64,000 bases of DNA from Mauremys mutica (taxonomy: Eukaryota > Chordata > Testudines > Geoemydidae). The position numbers and the translations under genes are program-made. The notes beneath the pieces are model-generated. The model was given only the letters and a program-made list of their open reading frames with translations. It did not search any database and was not told where the DNA came from. Shown piece by piece: positions 11,536 through 25,499 of this stretch; positions within the stretch are counted from its first letter, which is position 1; every line of letters starts with the position of its first letter. The stretch covers positions 32,129,340 to 32,193,339 of the forward strand of contig NC_059077.1 in the NCBI RefSeq assembly GCF_020497125.1, written 5' to 3'.

Positions 11536-14500
11536 TTATCTCCAAATCAAGATATACATCAGCATTACACTCAAACAAATATGTCCTGAATTTCAACACA
11601 TCTCTGTATGAAAGTAATACAACTTTGCTTTAAAAGAAAGACTTTCTAAAAGAAAGCATGGGAAAAAAGCATAATTTTTCTGAAACCCAAACACGATAAC
11701 CCTTTATTAACAGCACTCATCAACTCAGAAACAGCAGTATCTGTCTGAAGAAGGAACATGTATAACATTAAAACAGTCCTTAACTGTTCATATAAAAATG
11801 TTTTACAAATTACAACATAAAGCAAATATCTTTAAAAACAATTTCCAGAAGACAGGCTGACAAGTCATTCATGTCTAATAAAACCAACCCAATCATATGA
11901 AAATAAGTCAAATTCTTTAAGTGTGGTAAGTAATAATATCTGCCCTTTCAGACACACACAGTGTACATGGTTTGGTAATATCAGTACATTCATTTATTCA
12001 TTGATTCAGTCATTTGGGCATTTAAGCCAATTTTGAAACATCACTCTGCATAGATGGCCCTTAAACACACGCAAAAAATTAGTGCGATGAAGTGTCATAA
12101 TTCTCTTCTGATTGACCAAATGCTCAGTAGCACAAAGCCTGGAGCAGATGACTTAATTCAGACTGAATAATCCAATCAAATAGAAGAGTTAATAAGCATA
12201 ATGCAAGTATACTGCATAGTGCTCTTTAGGATGCTGGGAAGGCCAATGGAAAGAGTGTAGTGGTAAAGCTGAAGTGTGTTTTGTTTCACTATTCCAATCT
12301 GCTAAACATTATGCCATCATTGTATGCCCTAATAAGTTTCCATTGATTACTATGACCTACGCTACACAGAAAGCTAGTCAAATGCAGAATTTTCTAATAT
12401 GTAATTTCACCACAATAGTCAAAGTTACAGCAAATACTGAAACTCTAAAGATCAACTAGAATTTCAGAAGAAGATTGTTGGAGTCTAGTTTCTAAATCAC
12501 AAAAGCTATTTCAATTATTCAATATTGTATTAATCTTATACACGTATTCAAACTATAACCAAATTCTGAAAAAGAGGTGAAAATGAAAAGAGGAGCACAA
12601 TACATTGCAAAGATACACCTAGATTTGTATTTTGACTTTTAGCACGATAAGGATTTTCCCATTAATTCATAAACAAATCACTGATTAACTGTATGCCTTG
12701 AAACCACCAGCAAAAAGCAGTGAAGATAATTAAAAAATGTGCATGGGAAACACAGTACAATGGAGCTGAGGTGCAGCTGTAATTTAAGTTGTAAGTTCTT
12801 CAAGGCTAGGACCATAACGCTAAAATAGTAATGCCATCAGTTTGCAATGTAACAAAAATTATAAAGATAAAAGTGAAAATAATCTGGCATCATATTTTAC
12901 TAAATTTAATAACTGAATACCAAGAGTAATTGAAAGCAAATTTTCCGTAATTAGCCTGGCAAACTCCACTGTTCAACATTCATTTTCTGTTCCTCTTACT
13001 CATGTGAATAGTCTAATTAGATGTCAATGGAACCATTTGAGTGAATAAAAGGAGCAGGTAGAGCTCCTAAAATCAGATACTAATAATTCTCTTGATTAGC
13101 ATCATCTATCCCAAGAATTTCATTTTGTATATTTACTAAAATCATAACAAAATGAGAACAATCAAAACAGCAACCCAGGGTATCTTGTTCCTTACAGTAA
13201 AGTCTAGAAGTTAATGCAACCATATGCCAAACTGGTTTTTGAGAGCAAGCAGGAGTAAGAATCAATTAGTGAAACTTCTACTAGCAGATACAAAAAAGTA
13301 CCTTACTCCTAAGACCACCCATTTGTTTTATTACCTAATGCTTCAATGCACAACAATAATATAGCTAAAAGGCTGCACTGCAATTTTTACTAACACCAGC
13401 TGGGTCAGAAATAGCAATGACAGCGTTTGCTATGAGTTGAAGGCTATCAATGCAACTGATTAAAAGGGTATTACCCATGATAGTAGTTCTACTCAAACCA
13501 AAGCAGCTCAAACCACCACCAATTAACTGCCAATGTGGGGGGGAGAAGAATTGAAAATCAAAAGGAATGAAGCAAGGCCAGATAAATTAACTCCAATTTT
13601 CCCTTTTGCATCTAAGTGGTCAGCAAAAGGAGTTGTGAGTACTAATAAAAAATATGATGGTATTTATTAGCCTGCATTATAGAAAGAGGTCTGTAAGAGC
13701 TGACTGCCAGGCACATTGAAGTGGCATGATGCAACATTCACTTTTCATGAGTAATGATACGTCAGTAATAAAACATTCAAACAATGTGTGTTCTGTTAAT
13801 CTTTTAACATTTGTTAGTATTTATTCAGAAACCAATAGTACTGAGATTGGTATTCTATGTTTTCTCAATGGCCGTTATAAAAAAAAGTAGATTTAAGCAA
13901 TCACAATATAGGCAGTCTACCTCAACAGGTTTGCTTGTCCTAATAGTTTTTAATATATAATTTATATATTATACACACACACCCTCCTCTGCACACACCC
14001 TACAGATCACAAAATAAGAAGCACGGGCACATAATTAAGGGGTCCACAGAGCTCATAAAGAAAGTGCAACGACCTTGTTAGTGTTTGGCCTTTCTATCGC
14101 ACCCAGGCTCATTGTAAAACAGTCAACCATGAAAGTACTTTAAAAAGCTGTTTTTCTTTTTATATTTATAGCATGATTTTATAATACACCTTTCAAGTTT
14201 TAAAGAAGCTGGTACTGCTGTATATCTTCTTGGCAAATTCAACATGAATCACACCAACTTTCTAATTTACAACTTTCAGAAATCTGAATGCTTTTCAATA
14301 CTGGGGTTTTCAACTTTGCAATTTAATGACAATCCTGCCTTTGGCCTTTCCTGACCTGTTGTGAAGTAAATCAGGCACACTAATGTGGGCTAACAAGTCT
14401 TTTTCACACTGTTCGATCGCCCTGCATCACTTTTCTCCACTGACACCGCCTCTCTCCCACTCTCTGTCTAGCCATCCTCCCTCAAAGCAAACAAAATGGT

Positions 14501-17009
14501 CACTGTAACCCCGCATTACTGCTCATTAGATCACAGGTTAGTCAAGTGGAACTGCCCAAGGTTCCCAAAGGAGAGCTATACTTCAAAAAATCTGTCCATG
14601 TCAAATGAAGAAAAAAACCCTGAGCACGGGGTCACCCAGATCAATGATCAAAAGAGACTGAGAATGGTTGGGGGGGGGGGGAGAGAAAGAGGGAGAAACC
14701 TTTTTTGTTTAAAAAAAACCAGCCTTCTGTATAATAAATCAGAATCCAAAGATGCTACGCATTTTCTTCCCCTTGACAACAAGATGCTACTTTCATTTCA
14801 ACATGAAACAACTTGTTTTTGAATAGATAATATTTTAAGCGTTAAAACTGAGACTTCATGAAACTCAAGACTACACCCTTCACAAAATAAATACAGCCAA
14901 GGCAGATAGCTACAGAAAATATTTTGGATGTTTCTACCACCACCGAGGGACAGCCTCTGAGAAATAATCCACATATTTGGTAATTAAAAACTAAAACCAT
15001 ACTTGCATTTTATTATGCTTCAAAATAATGGTAACATATTGGCCCCCGAAGGGGGGGGGGGGAAATCATACAAAGTCACAGTCATCTGAACTGTGCTTGC
15101 ACATGAGACATAGCAATCACCAATGGCATTTGAAGAAATTTGCAACTATTCCAGTAACCAGTTTTTTTGTTTTTAAATATAACAATTCAATGACAAGGAA
15201 TTGGGGGAAAAAATGAAGTCTTTTTTTTGTACAGAAAAAAATATATCTTAATTGTAAAACTGATCTAAGAGACTAAGACTTAAATAAGAGATTAATTTCA
15301 TCCACCCACTCCGATTTTTTTTTGAGAAGTAGCACAGACCAAACAAAATGAAGTCTGTGCACAAAACTTTACATGCTAAGTAGTTGGAACTCTCCTTTCA
15401 ATTCTTTTAAGAGCAACACTGGATAGTCTGAACTTGCCCAATATTTTAGCTATATTTGTTTTCCTATGTACTTGGCAGAGCAACTGAAGAAATAATTCAT
15501 GTTTTATCAACTAAAACAAAGTTATCACTTGGCAAAATTACATACAATCTGAAAGGGATGAACTAAAACAACTGGTTTAAATTGAACCTTGAAGTGTTTT
15601 TTTTTTTTAAAAAGGACCCACTGCACAATAATTGCCAAAGAAACCTAACTGACAGAGTACTCCCTCTACAGGAGTGGTGGCAGAGCATCTCTTACCCTTG
15701 ACAGCAGCAGGAGCTGTGAGGAGAACCTTTGGCAACCCTCTCTATTCCCCAGTAGGAAATGATGCAGCAAATCCCTCAATGCTCCTATGCCAAAGAAAAA
15801 TGTACATTTCTCCTGCTCCTCTCTCCCCCTCTCTGCTCAGCCAGAGCAAAGGGGTTGGAGTGAAAGAGGAAAGATACCTACCTTGGAATCAAGTACATTC
15901 CACTAGTCTGGTATGTGACACTTGTATTCCAAAGGTATTAGTGCATTGGAATGAAGTTACAGCGAAACAAAACCTTCATTACAAGCAGTGAAGTTTCACT
16001 ACAAAAAGAGTAGTGAAAGTCTCCTGAATTGCAGTGCAGCATTTCAAATAGCTTCACTATAACTGGAGTTTCTCTGGCATGGACCACATAATAAGTTGGT
16101 TCCAGCATAATTAAATCTAAAAGTAAGAAAGGCAATTCATAATATGAACATTGTAAAAAGAAAAGTAACTGGATAAGTACTGGCTCATAAAACAATCCTG
16201 TACTGTCCCATCCATCTCCTGTCAATGTAAAAGATAGACAAATTATAAAATCAGATATGGGAAAAAACTGAGACCCCTCTCAGAATTGAGTAGTAATCTT
16301 TTCTTTTCTGACCCCTATTATCCTACTCTGGGTGTGGAGACGATTAGAATGAAAAGGAGGAATTTTATTACTACACTGAGGGCCTGCTTCACCACTGCAG
16401 TTCTACACCAGGGTATCAGATCATCAATTTTTATAAATACCCCTACTTGTATTTTTACCATATATTATCTTTAGAAGGGCCTAAACTCATAAATACTGAA
16501 GTTACATAAACCACTTATATCTGGATTTGATACATGTTCCCAAACGTTCATGACATGTTTTCTGTGCCAGGCAACTTCACTTTAGGACACACTCAGAACT
16601 TGAATAACTAAGGAAAACAAGGAATGTTTGCAAAACAGATGTCGATATAAAAGTGAACAAATTACTTCAACCAAAAGCACTTCTAAATTATGATATTTTA
16701 GTGGTAGTTTGTCAAAAAGCATTTTAAGATTGTCTTAGGTAAAACTAAATATACATTATTGCAGGTAATAATTTAAAGAAACATACTTGTTAGAAAAATA
16801 TATTGTATACGTTTGTAAGTAACAGTTTTAGACAACCCAAATTTAATTGACCTTGATAGTATTTAAATCAGTCATTTCAGGACTGATCGTCACTTTTCAG
16901 CCCATAATCAACATATTTAATATAACAGACATCTTGTATTATGTCTGAAAAGTGATCAAATACCAAAAATCCTCATGTATTTTTACTTGTTTTCAAGTTT
17001 ATTCAGAAG
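11536..17009. other. AT-rich intron with homopolymer tracts
   Basis: I recognise no exon or element. There is an AT-rich palindromic stretch near 13950-13985, G tracts near 14669-14680 and 15051-15062, and A or T tracts. The 105-residue frame at 15674-15991 (+) and the 95-residue frame at 15938-16225 (-) show no domain. Confidence 0.5.
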
Positions 17010-17017
17010 ATCCTACA

Positions 17018-17135
17018 CTAGGGTGACCAGATGTCCCGATGTTATAGGGACAGTCTCGATTTTTTTTTTTTTTAAATATGGGCTCCTATGTCCCACCTCC
17101 ATCCCAATTTTTCACACTTGCTATCTGGTCACCCT
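17018..17135. mobile_element. hAT-type MITE with 8-bp target duplication
   Basis: A 118-bp element with near-perfect inverted ends (agggtgaccaga and tctggtcaccct), flanked by atcctaca at 17010-17017 and 17136-17143. The interior contains gatgtcccgatgttatagg and a T-rich run. It is non-coding and matches a common reptile MITE type. Confidence 0.88.
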
Positions 17136-17143
17136 ATCCTACA

Positions 17144-18829
17144 TTAATCATTCTTTCCTATCTCAAATGTAAGCCATTTTTCAAATTTCATCAGGAGATG
17201 AAAGTATACTGTTTAGTATCACACTGTAGTAACAAACTTTCAAAACATTTATTCTGAGGAAACATTTATGCTTATAAAGATTCCAACATGACTAATGATA
17301 TGCTACAGTATTAGCAAATCATCATTAAAATAATTTAATTATATTCATAACTCTGCTTCTGGTCTTATAAAGAAGATTGTTCCCAGATGCTAGACAGCTG
17401 ATAATTCACATTTCTTTCAGGGTGTATGTCTGTGTCTGCTAATGAAACACTATTCATTGTAGGATGAGATGGGAGAATGATGCACTCTGATACAGAAATA
17501 GAACAATTATACACTAGATAGATTAAGTTTCAGAAGAAATAATGGACAAACACTGCCCTCAACTTCACTTTCAACACAACAATTCAGTACAGTCCAATTA
17601 TTTACATTGTGCAAATTAAAAATTAAAAATTAAAAAAATACTTAGTTGGGACAGAACTACAAAACCACTGAACAATTACCAAAAAACCCAAAAAAACCAT
17701 AATTGTGTACTTACGCATTCTTTAAACTGTTAATACTCGTAAAGGTGTCAGACTGACAGTTTTAGTTACTCAAGTACTTTAGCTACAGAAAAGGTACAGC
17801 CAACATAGCCAAGAAAGGTTCTGCAAGTAACTGCACAAATATAACTCAACTCTACCTTGAAGGACCAATATTGCATATGAAAGGACAATTTAGCTTTCAT
17901 GTTCAATTATTCCTTGGGCTCTCTCTGGAGGCTGCCAATTAGGATGCTGCTTTGATATGTTTGTGTGTGTGGATGTCTGAATACTAGGAATTGAGCTGAG
18001 AATACAAACTCATTTCACATATGGAATTGAATACCATAAGGTAGTAGTGACTTGGTCATGACTACTCTCAGATGAATTCAGACAAATGAGTACCCAGTCA
18101 AAATTGAATATGAAAGCATACTGAGGAAAAAGTTTAGATTCACAAAACGATCATTTAGCCTCTTCTGGTCAGTTAAAAATGAAAGTTTCTGACTATATAA
18201 TTTCACTTTTCTTTTACCAATAATCCTGTCAAAATGCTAAATAAATTGTGCTATCTTCCACTTTTTGAACTGGAAGATAGTTAGGTATTAAGTTCCATCA
18301 TTTATGAATGTTGAGGTTTACATTCTTGCATTCAGAGTTCATTCTACTAAAAATATAGAGAAAACTTCTGAAAGTAGAGACTATTCCTAGAGAACTTTTT
18401 GCTCATGCAATTTAGAGTGAAAATAATTATGAAATAATTGCAACCAAAGAAAAAAAAAGTGTCACCCAACACAGATGTCACATTAGGCAATATATCTGAA
18501 TGGAAACTGATAGAAATCATTACATATTCTAATATGAACAATATTATACCTGTCTTCACACTGCTTATCTGCTTCTATAGGGTAGAGACCTCCTCATACT
18601 TTTCATCTTGGAGACAACTCATCTCATTTACTACTGCATATTTTTCAATTTTTAATTGGCCCAAGAGATTTTTTTTAAATTGCTTTATGATTCTTTAGAA
18701 AGCAATTATATAGCCTCTAGTATAGCCCACTTCACATTACAATATTTGCTTATTATGAAGCTAAGAATGTCATCTACACAAGATAGTTGTCTCGCACAGT
18801 AATTTTTGAGCACTCAAATTCTCCTCAGC
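17144..18829. other. Intron, nothing recognised
   Basis: AT-rich sequence without recognisable elements. Overlapping frames on both strands around 18347-18698 have no domain similarity. Confidence 0.5.
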
Positions 18830-19025
18830 TTTATAGATTCACAAATTTAAAAGTCAGAAGGGTCCATTGTGATATTATCTGACCTTACATAAAACAGGCC
18901 AGTAATTTTCACCCTATAATTCCTCCATCAAGCACAATCGCTTGTGGTTGATTCAGAGCATCTTTTAGACAAACAATCTTGAATTAAAATTTTCAGTATT
19001 TCTCCATTCTGCTTGTCTCTTAAAA
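18830..19025 (-). mobile_element. CR1 LINE 3' fragment
   Basis: Antisense CR1 blocks in order: agtcagaagggtccattgtg, tgaccttacataaaacaggc, cagagcatcttttagac and caatcttgaattaaaa. It is short and diverged. Confidence 0.7.
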
Positions 19026-19030
19026 ATCAT

Positions 19031-19208
19031 TACCTATCTCATAGAACTGGAAGGGACCCTGAAAGGTTATTGAGTCCAGCCGCCTGCCTTCACTAGCAGG
19101 ACCAAGTCCTGATTTTGCCCCAGATCCCTAAGTAGCCCCCTCAAGGATTGAACTCACAACCCTGGTTTTAGCAGGCCAATGCTCAAACCACTGAGCTATC
19201 CCTGCCCC
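19031..19208 (-). mobile_element. tRNA-derived turtle-type SINE
   Basis: On the minus strand the head reads gggatagctcagtggtttg (A box) then gggttgtgagttcaat (B box). The tail runs through caaggatc-like and aggaccaagt-like segments to ggtcccttccagttct. This matches tRNA-derived SINEs abundant in hidden-necked turtles. It lies next to a CR1 fragment. A second copy is at 44188-44390. Confidence 0.83.
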
Positions 19209-22200
19209 CCTCTTCCTGCTGTGATGAGTTCTGGAGCTAAAACATGAACACTAATCAGGAACATTTAATAGAAGATCCATTTACAGAACATCTTCATCTT
19301 ACGATAGAGTCAAAGATTTTTTTTTCATGATACGTGAAACCATTCAAAAGGTTCTCCAGTCAGGTTCAAATTTCATATGTTCAGCCTTCATATTCACTGT
19401 CATCTGTAGTCACCATTCCTACCCTTGAGATGACAATTTCTTTTGCTTGGCAAGCAAGACAGTCGGGGTGGGGGAGGGGGGGGGAAGAGAGAGAGCACGC
19501 CTACCTTTTCATCACTAATTCTTTTAGCGTATTCTCTAAAGCTTTCATATTTAAAGTATTAGGGACACAGTCTTCTGTAATTCTGTTGATTTAATCTTTT
19601 TCCATTTATATTTATCCCAGTTTAGTTGCTATAAACTCTGTTTCCATAAACTAGCTGTACAGAAGCATGTGAATAAGATTCTGATTTGCATACAGAAGGA
19701 AAGACTCCTAAATATGCTACTGCATATATATAGAAAAAAGATGCATTTGCAAACAATGCACCATGTTTTCATAATCACGCTAAGTATCTTTGCAAGGCTG
19801 TATTTATCAGTGTTCAAGATTTCCTTAAAAGCATGCATGTTTGTAATGCTATGCTTTATTCTAAAGGTTGTTTCCTTCGCTGGTCATAGTTCATCTTTGC
19901 TGTGAGCACTAGTCTGAATTTTTGTATTTTTTTTTAATATAGCTGTTCAGTGTTGCATAGTAGATTTAATGGGCAGCTCTTCAGTTTCTGTATTTAAGTT
20001 GTTGTATAGTTTCAGCTCTCTAGCTTCGTCTATTGTGCATTACAAACAATTTTGGAAGCATTCTAGAAACTGTTTCTTCACCGATCTTTAGGAAGGCCAT
20101 TGTAATTCGTTGTCTCCGGGAACTTTCCTTCAATTCAGACTGTTGAAGACCTTTATTTCTTCATCTACAACAGCATCTGGAATTTATTCTTCAGAAGTTT
20201 GTTTGCCTAAGATTGTTCAATACTTCTGTACAATTATTAGTAAGTTACATTGCTTGCCTAATCAGTGCCAGCAATTCTGATGACATCTTTTGATCTAATG
20301 AAACTACATCTAGGATTTTATTTCAGGAGCTTTGTTTATTTCTAAAGACTAATCTGAATGGAAACAAATTTGAAGTAGTCTCATGTTAACTGCCTGGATT
20401 TTTTTTGTCACTTTCTTATAAAGGAGGTTTTGCATAGCTCAGTGTCTAATCTTATTTCAGCTCTTTCTAGTTAATTTCATTTCTCTGTTCTTCCTTAGCA
20501 ACATTCTGGTTTCTTCTAATATTGTATTAACCTTATCTTTCCTCTGTACTACTGCTTCTTTCAATATGCTCTTGATGAAGATAAGGGTTAAACATCCAAA
20601 TTCTTCACATTAATGGAATGGTTGGGAAAGTTTTTCCAAGATTTGAAATTTTGCTTTTTGTTTGAGATCTTCAAAAAGTTACTTACATTCTGTGGCATTA
20701 AGGTATGTCTTCACTGCACAATTAATCTTAGCTCCTACCTGGCTTTTAGCCTTAGCTCCCCCTATCATCCACATAAATAAAAGTTTCTGACCTGGGTTTC
20801 AAGGTGCTTTAAAGTTCAGACTAGCTTATCCAGCTGGAGGTGAGTGAGAATTGGGCTCCATTTTAACTTGGGCTGGAACCTGCCTACTTTGCATTCAGAA
20901 CCAGATTAAAATCACTCGTATTGATAGTGCTCCAATGCCCTTCTAACCATTGCCCACGAAGGACAGACAAGTTCTCCCGCAAATGACTGGGGAAAATCCT
21001 AGAGTACTGCTTCACAAAGAACCATAAGATATACTACATACACACACACCAGTACAGAAACAGCAAGAACATAGTAATGTGAGTAGGGCTTTGCACTGGA
21101 GATGCTCACACCTGGGCCAGGCTAGTTAGGGTGTTCAGACCCAGGTGCCAATCACTTAGGAAGTTGATTAGAGAAGAAAGCCTATTTATTCTTCTTCTAA
21201 CTATGCAATGATTGTGGCAAGCAGGCCACCTACTTAAAACATTCAGTTGATACTGGGCTCACACCAGTCATTGGGAAAACCATTTTCCCCTCTGAGTGGA
21301 GCTAAAAGTTTCTCTTTTGCTGAAGCCTCACGATACTGTACACTGTTTCATTAAGCAGTTGTACAAGTGCTACAAATGTACATGGTTCTTTTGGTATGAT
21401 TGCTGTCCCGAAGACCTTAAAATCCCAACACAGCCAGGATAAAAATAAAACCTTGAACCTTAACTTCTATAGAAGCCTCCTACCATATTCTGAAGTCTCA
21501 AAAAAGTAACTAGTTGTGTCTATTTTTAAAATAAGCTTACCTGGATAAATGGCTTTATTAACTCACACCACAAGCCGATTGCGTCAATATTTAGGGATCT
21601 GATTGCCCAACAATATTTATCTCAGTAGACATACAAGGGGTGATTTTAACCTATTAAGATCTAAATGGACTGTCTTCTTGTGTTGCATAGCCACAGTTAA
21701 GATCAGCAGAGGTGCTCAAGCTGGAGCTCCCTTCACTGAAAGTGGGAAGGAGCGGCAAACAAGAGATTCTCTATTAAGAATCTTCTATTTTGGAATTCGA
21801 TTTCCCTATATCTGACCAAGGCTGTATCCATCAACCTTCTAGATACTTTGTAAGGCTCAACTTTTTGACCAGTAATTTAGGGACCTGGTGGGTTGATGGT
21901 TGTTGAGGTTTTGTTGTTTGCTTTGGGAATTATATCTGCTAGTACAGTGTTTACTTATTCATTCAAATGAGTATCTAGTACTTCTATCCACCAGGTCCTT
22001 TATACTGACGCCCATCACTTCAGTATCTGGTCATCTCATACATATTTAAAAATTATTTTAAAACTCCTCCTTTCTAACAGCTATAAATAAGTGCTTCATT
22101 TGAATTAAGGGGGGAGGGGAGAGTGAGGTCAAAGTAGTGAGTTTAGCACTAGTTTTGAATGTGGTGAAGTTAATATGTACAATTTTTCTAGAAATGAGTT

Positions 22201-23679
22201 TGATACCACAGGTCCCCTTTTCTGTGATAGTTGCATCTTCTATTCACAAGCATCACCCTTTTGACTCACTACTTCACTGTTCCAGCAGAGGTCATGATTG
22301 CAGAGGTAAAGGTCATTTCTTGGGCACAACAGCTGTAGCCATTTCCAGAGTGGGCTCTGAATACCAGGATTGGCAGCCTGAACTGGACTAGATATTTGTA
22401 ATAATCAAGACTGGAGCCATGACCAGGTGTGCATCCAACGGAACAGGCTCAGTATTCCGGTCATTTGCTGTATCTATTTGGCCATAGCAGTGAGTAGTCT
22501 CTGGGCACCTGATGCAGTGAATCAACTTCACACTTCTAGGTGGATCTCTTTCCCACGCCAGGAAAAGCTTATAGAGAACTGAGCTCTGTAAAGTGCTTTC
22601 CTCAGTCTTGCCTGAATTCAGCTTCAAGACCTTTGATAGGCAAACCGACAATGCAGCTCTGTGCAGTGTAAAACCACTTCACCTTCTGCATAGAACACTT
22701 CAGATTTCATCCTGCTTTGTTCTTTATGTCAGCTACTGCTGGAGAATCATTTGCTCAAATTACAGTTTAGCCCATCATTTCCTTACAACATTCTAGCAGA
22801 GCAGAATGGCGGTCACATCTTCATGCAGCTAATGCTGTATTTTCTCTAGAGTTTAATTTCCTAAGGTCAAACTGCTGTTCAAAGTAACTCTCCACCCTTT
22901 TGTTTATGGTCATTCTCACTTGATAGTTCTTCTACTGAAAAACTGATTTTCTTCCCACTACTAGAGAGAGGCACACCTCTACAGAAAGATGAATTGGTAG
23001 TGAAAGAAGCTGAAGACATGGCTCTGCACTGCATAACAAACAAGTCCTGGAGTTCAGCCTGTCCCATGTGACTAGCTCAAATAGTAAAATCACCAGGCAA
23101 AGTGCCAACTTCTAGCTATTAACTTTCTTGTGACACAAAGATCTGCCAAAGATTTTGAGTGAAACCAGCACACTCTACTGGGATAGGGAGTTCGCTTGAA
23201 AAGACACCTGAGACGTCCAGATGGCATTGCTTACAGGGAAATTATCTGTGGGTATAGTTTGGGGGCGGGGGGAGAAAATCGGCAGCCTAATGGCTGGTTC
23301 TTACCTTAGTGGAGTGCCTTTTCACAGAACGAGAGCCAACTGCCGCTTATCTGCCAGCATAAAGTTGTATTTAATACTACACACACTAGAGATACCAAAC
23401 AATCTAAAAATATTTTCTCATTTAAGATAATAGTCCTTTATATAAACATGGAAGCATTTTTTCATATATGCTCTCGAAAACATTGTTTGAAACTCAGACA
23501 TTTCTAATCGTGCTATTATAATTCCTGAAGTATTAGTTTAAAATAGGAGCCTTTCTTCCGAGTTTCAAATAGCTATAGGTGTTGTATATCCAAAAAAGAA
23601 TAAAATTAAACCTCATCAGCTCACTACATACCACCCTCTCACAATTTTTCATGCACTTTTGCAACTGATATCTAAAAAA
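19209..23679. other. Intron, mostly unrecognised
   Basis: No exon seen. A MITE-like start occurs near 20699 (aaggtatgtcttcactgca) with internal gctggaggtgagtgagaa and acttgggctggaacctgc, possibly running to about 21000, but its ends could not be fixed. Short frames near 22.1-22.8 kb on both strands show no domain. Confidence 0.45.
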
Positions 23680-25220
23680 AAAAAGGTTACTAACCTCTCT
23701 CTGTCACTGTTTGAGATTTTTGCTCATGTCCATTCCAATGTAAGTGTGCATGCATGTGCACTGTCACCAGAAGTTTTTCCTTGAGTGGTATCCGTCAGGT
23801 CAGCTCTGCACCCCTTGGAGTGGTGCCCTCATGGCGCAGTATATAGAAACCTGCCAACCTGCTGCCCCCTCAGTTCCTTCTTGCTTGCAACTCCAACAAG
23901 GGGTAGGAGGATGGGTTTTGGAATGGGCATGAGCAACATCTCGAAAAACTACAGTTACAGGGGTTAGTAACCATTTTTTCTTCAAATGCTTGCTCATGTC
24001 ACTTCCAACATAGGTGACTACCAAGCAGTTACCCTAGAGGATGGTTCGGAGTTCCTATGAGGAGGTATCCCATCCCTCGGCACTGATCTTGGCCAAGGAA
24101 CTGACCCCCATTCTGACGTGGACGGCGAGGAAGCTTGTCCTTCTGAAGGTGCTGAATATAAACATCTCAACTGGGATCCTGGAAACTGTTGGAGCATCCA
24201 AGAGTTCCATATTGGCCATTGCATGGCATCTGGTTTTGGCGCCATCTCCTGTACCTTGTCCAGTGCTCAGTGCCTGTAGCTGGATCGGAGTCTACACCTC
24301 TGTGAAGTATAGGATTGAGCCTCTGAGTCTCATTCTGGAGAATCACTCCTGGGTGACCACAGCAGCACGGTGCCGATCAGCTCCAGCAGGCGGTGCCCCG
24401 ATGAGGGAAGAGCAGTTCCACTGCATCATTGTTTCTTATTTGGCACTGACAATGGTGAGCAGTGCCGAGGAGTCGGTGCCAGGGTTGTCTTCTCGTGCAC
24501 CGGGGAAGAATGACAAAAGTGGGAATCCTTTGCATTTGTTGCAGAGTCTTTTCCCAATGTCAGGGAGGTGGAGCACTGCTGTGCCTCTCTCAGCATCACC
24601 AGGGCATTCCTGACCAACACTGAGGTGGTCAGTGCCGCTTCCCCTTGCAGCTCCAAGGGGGGCGGATGAAGTGCCGCCTCCATCAGGAGGAAGTTTAGCC
24701 TATTGTCCCTCTCCTTCTTGGCCCTAGGGCTAAAGTTCTTACAGATATGGCACTGTTCCTGAACATGTGTTTCTCCAAGGCACCTGAGGCAATTATCATG
24801 CAGTGTCACTCACCGGCATTGGTTTGTGACATGCCGCACATTGTTTGAAGACCTGGGATCGAGGCATGCCCTGGAGTCCAGGGCCGGCTAGCCCGCAGGG
24901 AACCTACTATTATACTAACTACTTAACTGTTGCTCTATTATTTAATGTAATAACTATGTACAATTTTACTTACAGAAGTCCACTGAGAAGAACACTTGCA
25001 AGTGCAAGAGACCAGCAATGTTTCAGTGACCATCATGAGCGGTAAGAAGGAACTGAGCAGGCAGCGGGTCAGCAGATTCCTATATACTGCACTATGAGGG
25101 CACCATTCCAAGAGGTGCAGGAACCAACCTGAACGGTACCACCGAGGGAAAAACTTTCAGTGATGGTGAACACATGCACACCTACACTGGGATGGACATG
25201 AGCAAGCACTCAAAGAAGAA
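23680..25220 (-). mobile_element. Internally deleted DIRS-type retrotransposon
   Basis: A 1.5-kb relic of the same family as the 54-60 kb element. The left end (ggttactaacctctctctg) has a diverged inverted partner at about 23911-23970 (ggaatgggcatgagcaacat to ggggttagtaacc), followed by cttgctcatgtcacttcc, the equivalent of the internal complementary region. The right end (gggatggacatgagcaagca to caaagaagaa) is its inverted counterpart. A TATA motif and cctcagttccttctt are kept at both ends. Only a Gag N-terminal remnant remains inside; the RT and recombinase regions are deleted. It is more diverged than the 54-kb copy. Confidence 0.82.
24430..24850 (-). pseudogene. DIRS Gag N-terminal remnant
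   Basis: The frame encodes DNCLRCLGETHVQEQCHICK followed by FSPRAKKERDNRLNFLLMEA and ALHPPPLE. It aligns residue for residue with the start of the DIRS Gag at 59.8 kb (DSCLRCLGESHRPDKCPIC, then RKERDSRLKQLLMES). The Cys pattern C-x2-C, C-x2-C is kept in part. Downstream residues diverge and the frame closes near 24426. It is a dead fragment inside the deleted DIRS copy and shows that copy's orientation. Confidence 0.8.
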
Positions 25221-25499
25221 TAAAATGCCACTTCTGCATCATTTGAAAGTTTACTCAGAAAGGCTCTTTCAGACTGTTCACATAATAGAAACTCCACTCT
25301 ATGTAAAAAAATAAATCAAATCAAAGGTTCTATCATTCTGCATAAAGGGAATTTAAACCTCTTGAAACCTTCAGTGATTTACAATTGGCATTATTGGTCA
25401 ACAGTTCAGTTATTTGAAATGCAATGCATTTAAATAAAGAACTGACCTAAATGTTTATTTGCTCCATTACTTCATATTTTCTACCATGACATAGCTTTG

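Noticed and set aside
24041..24613. 190-residue plus-strand frame
   Set aside because: It is antisense to the recognisable DIRS Gag remnant on the minus strand.
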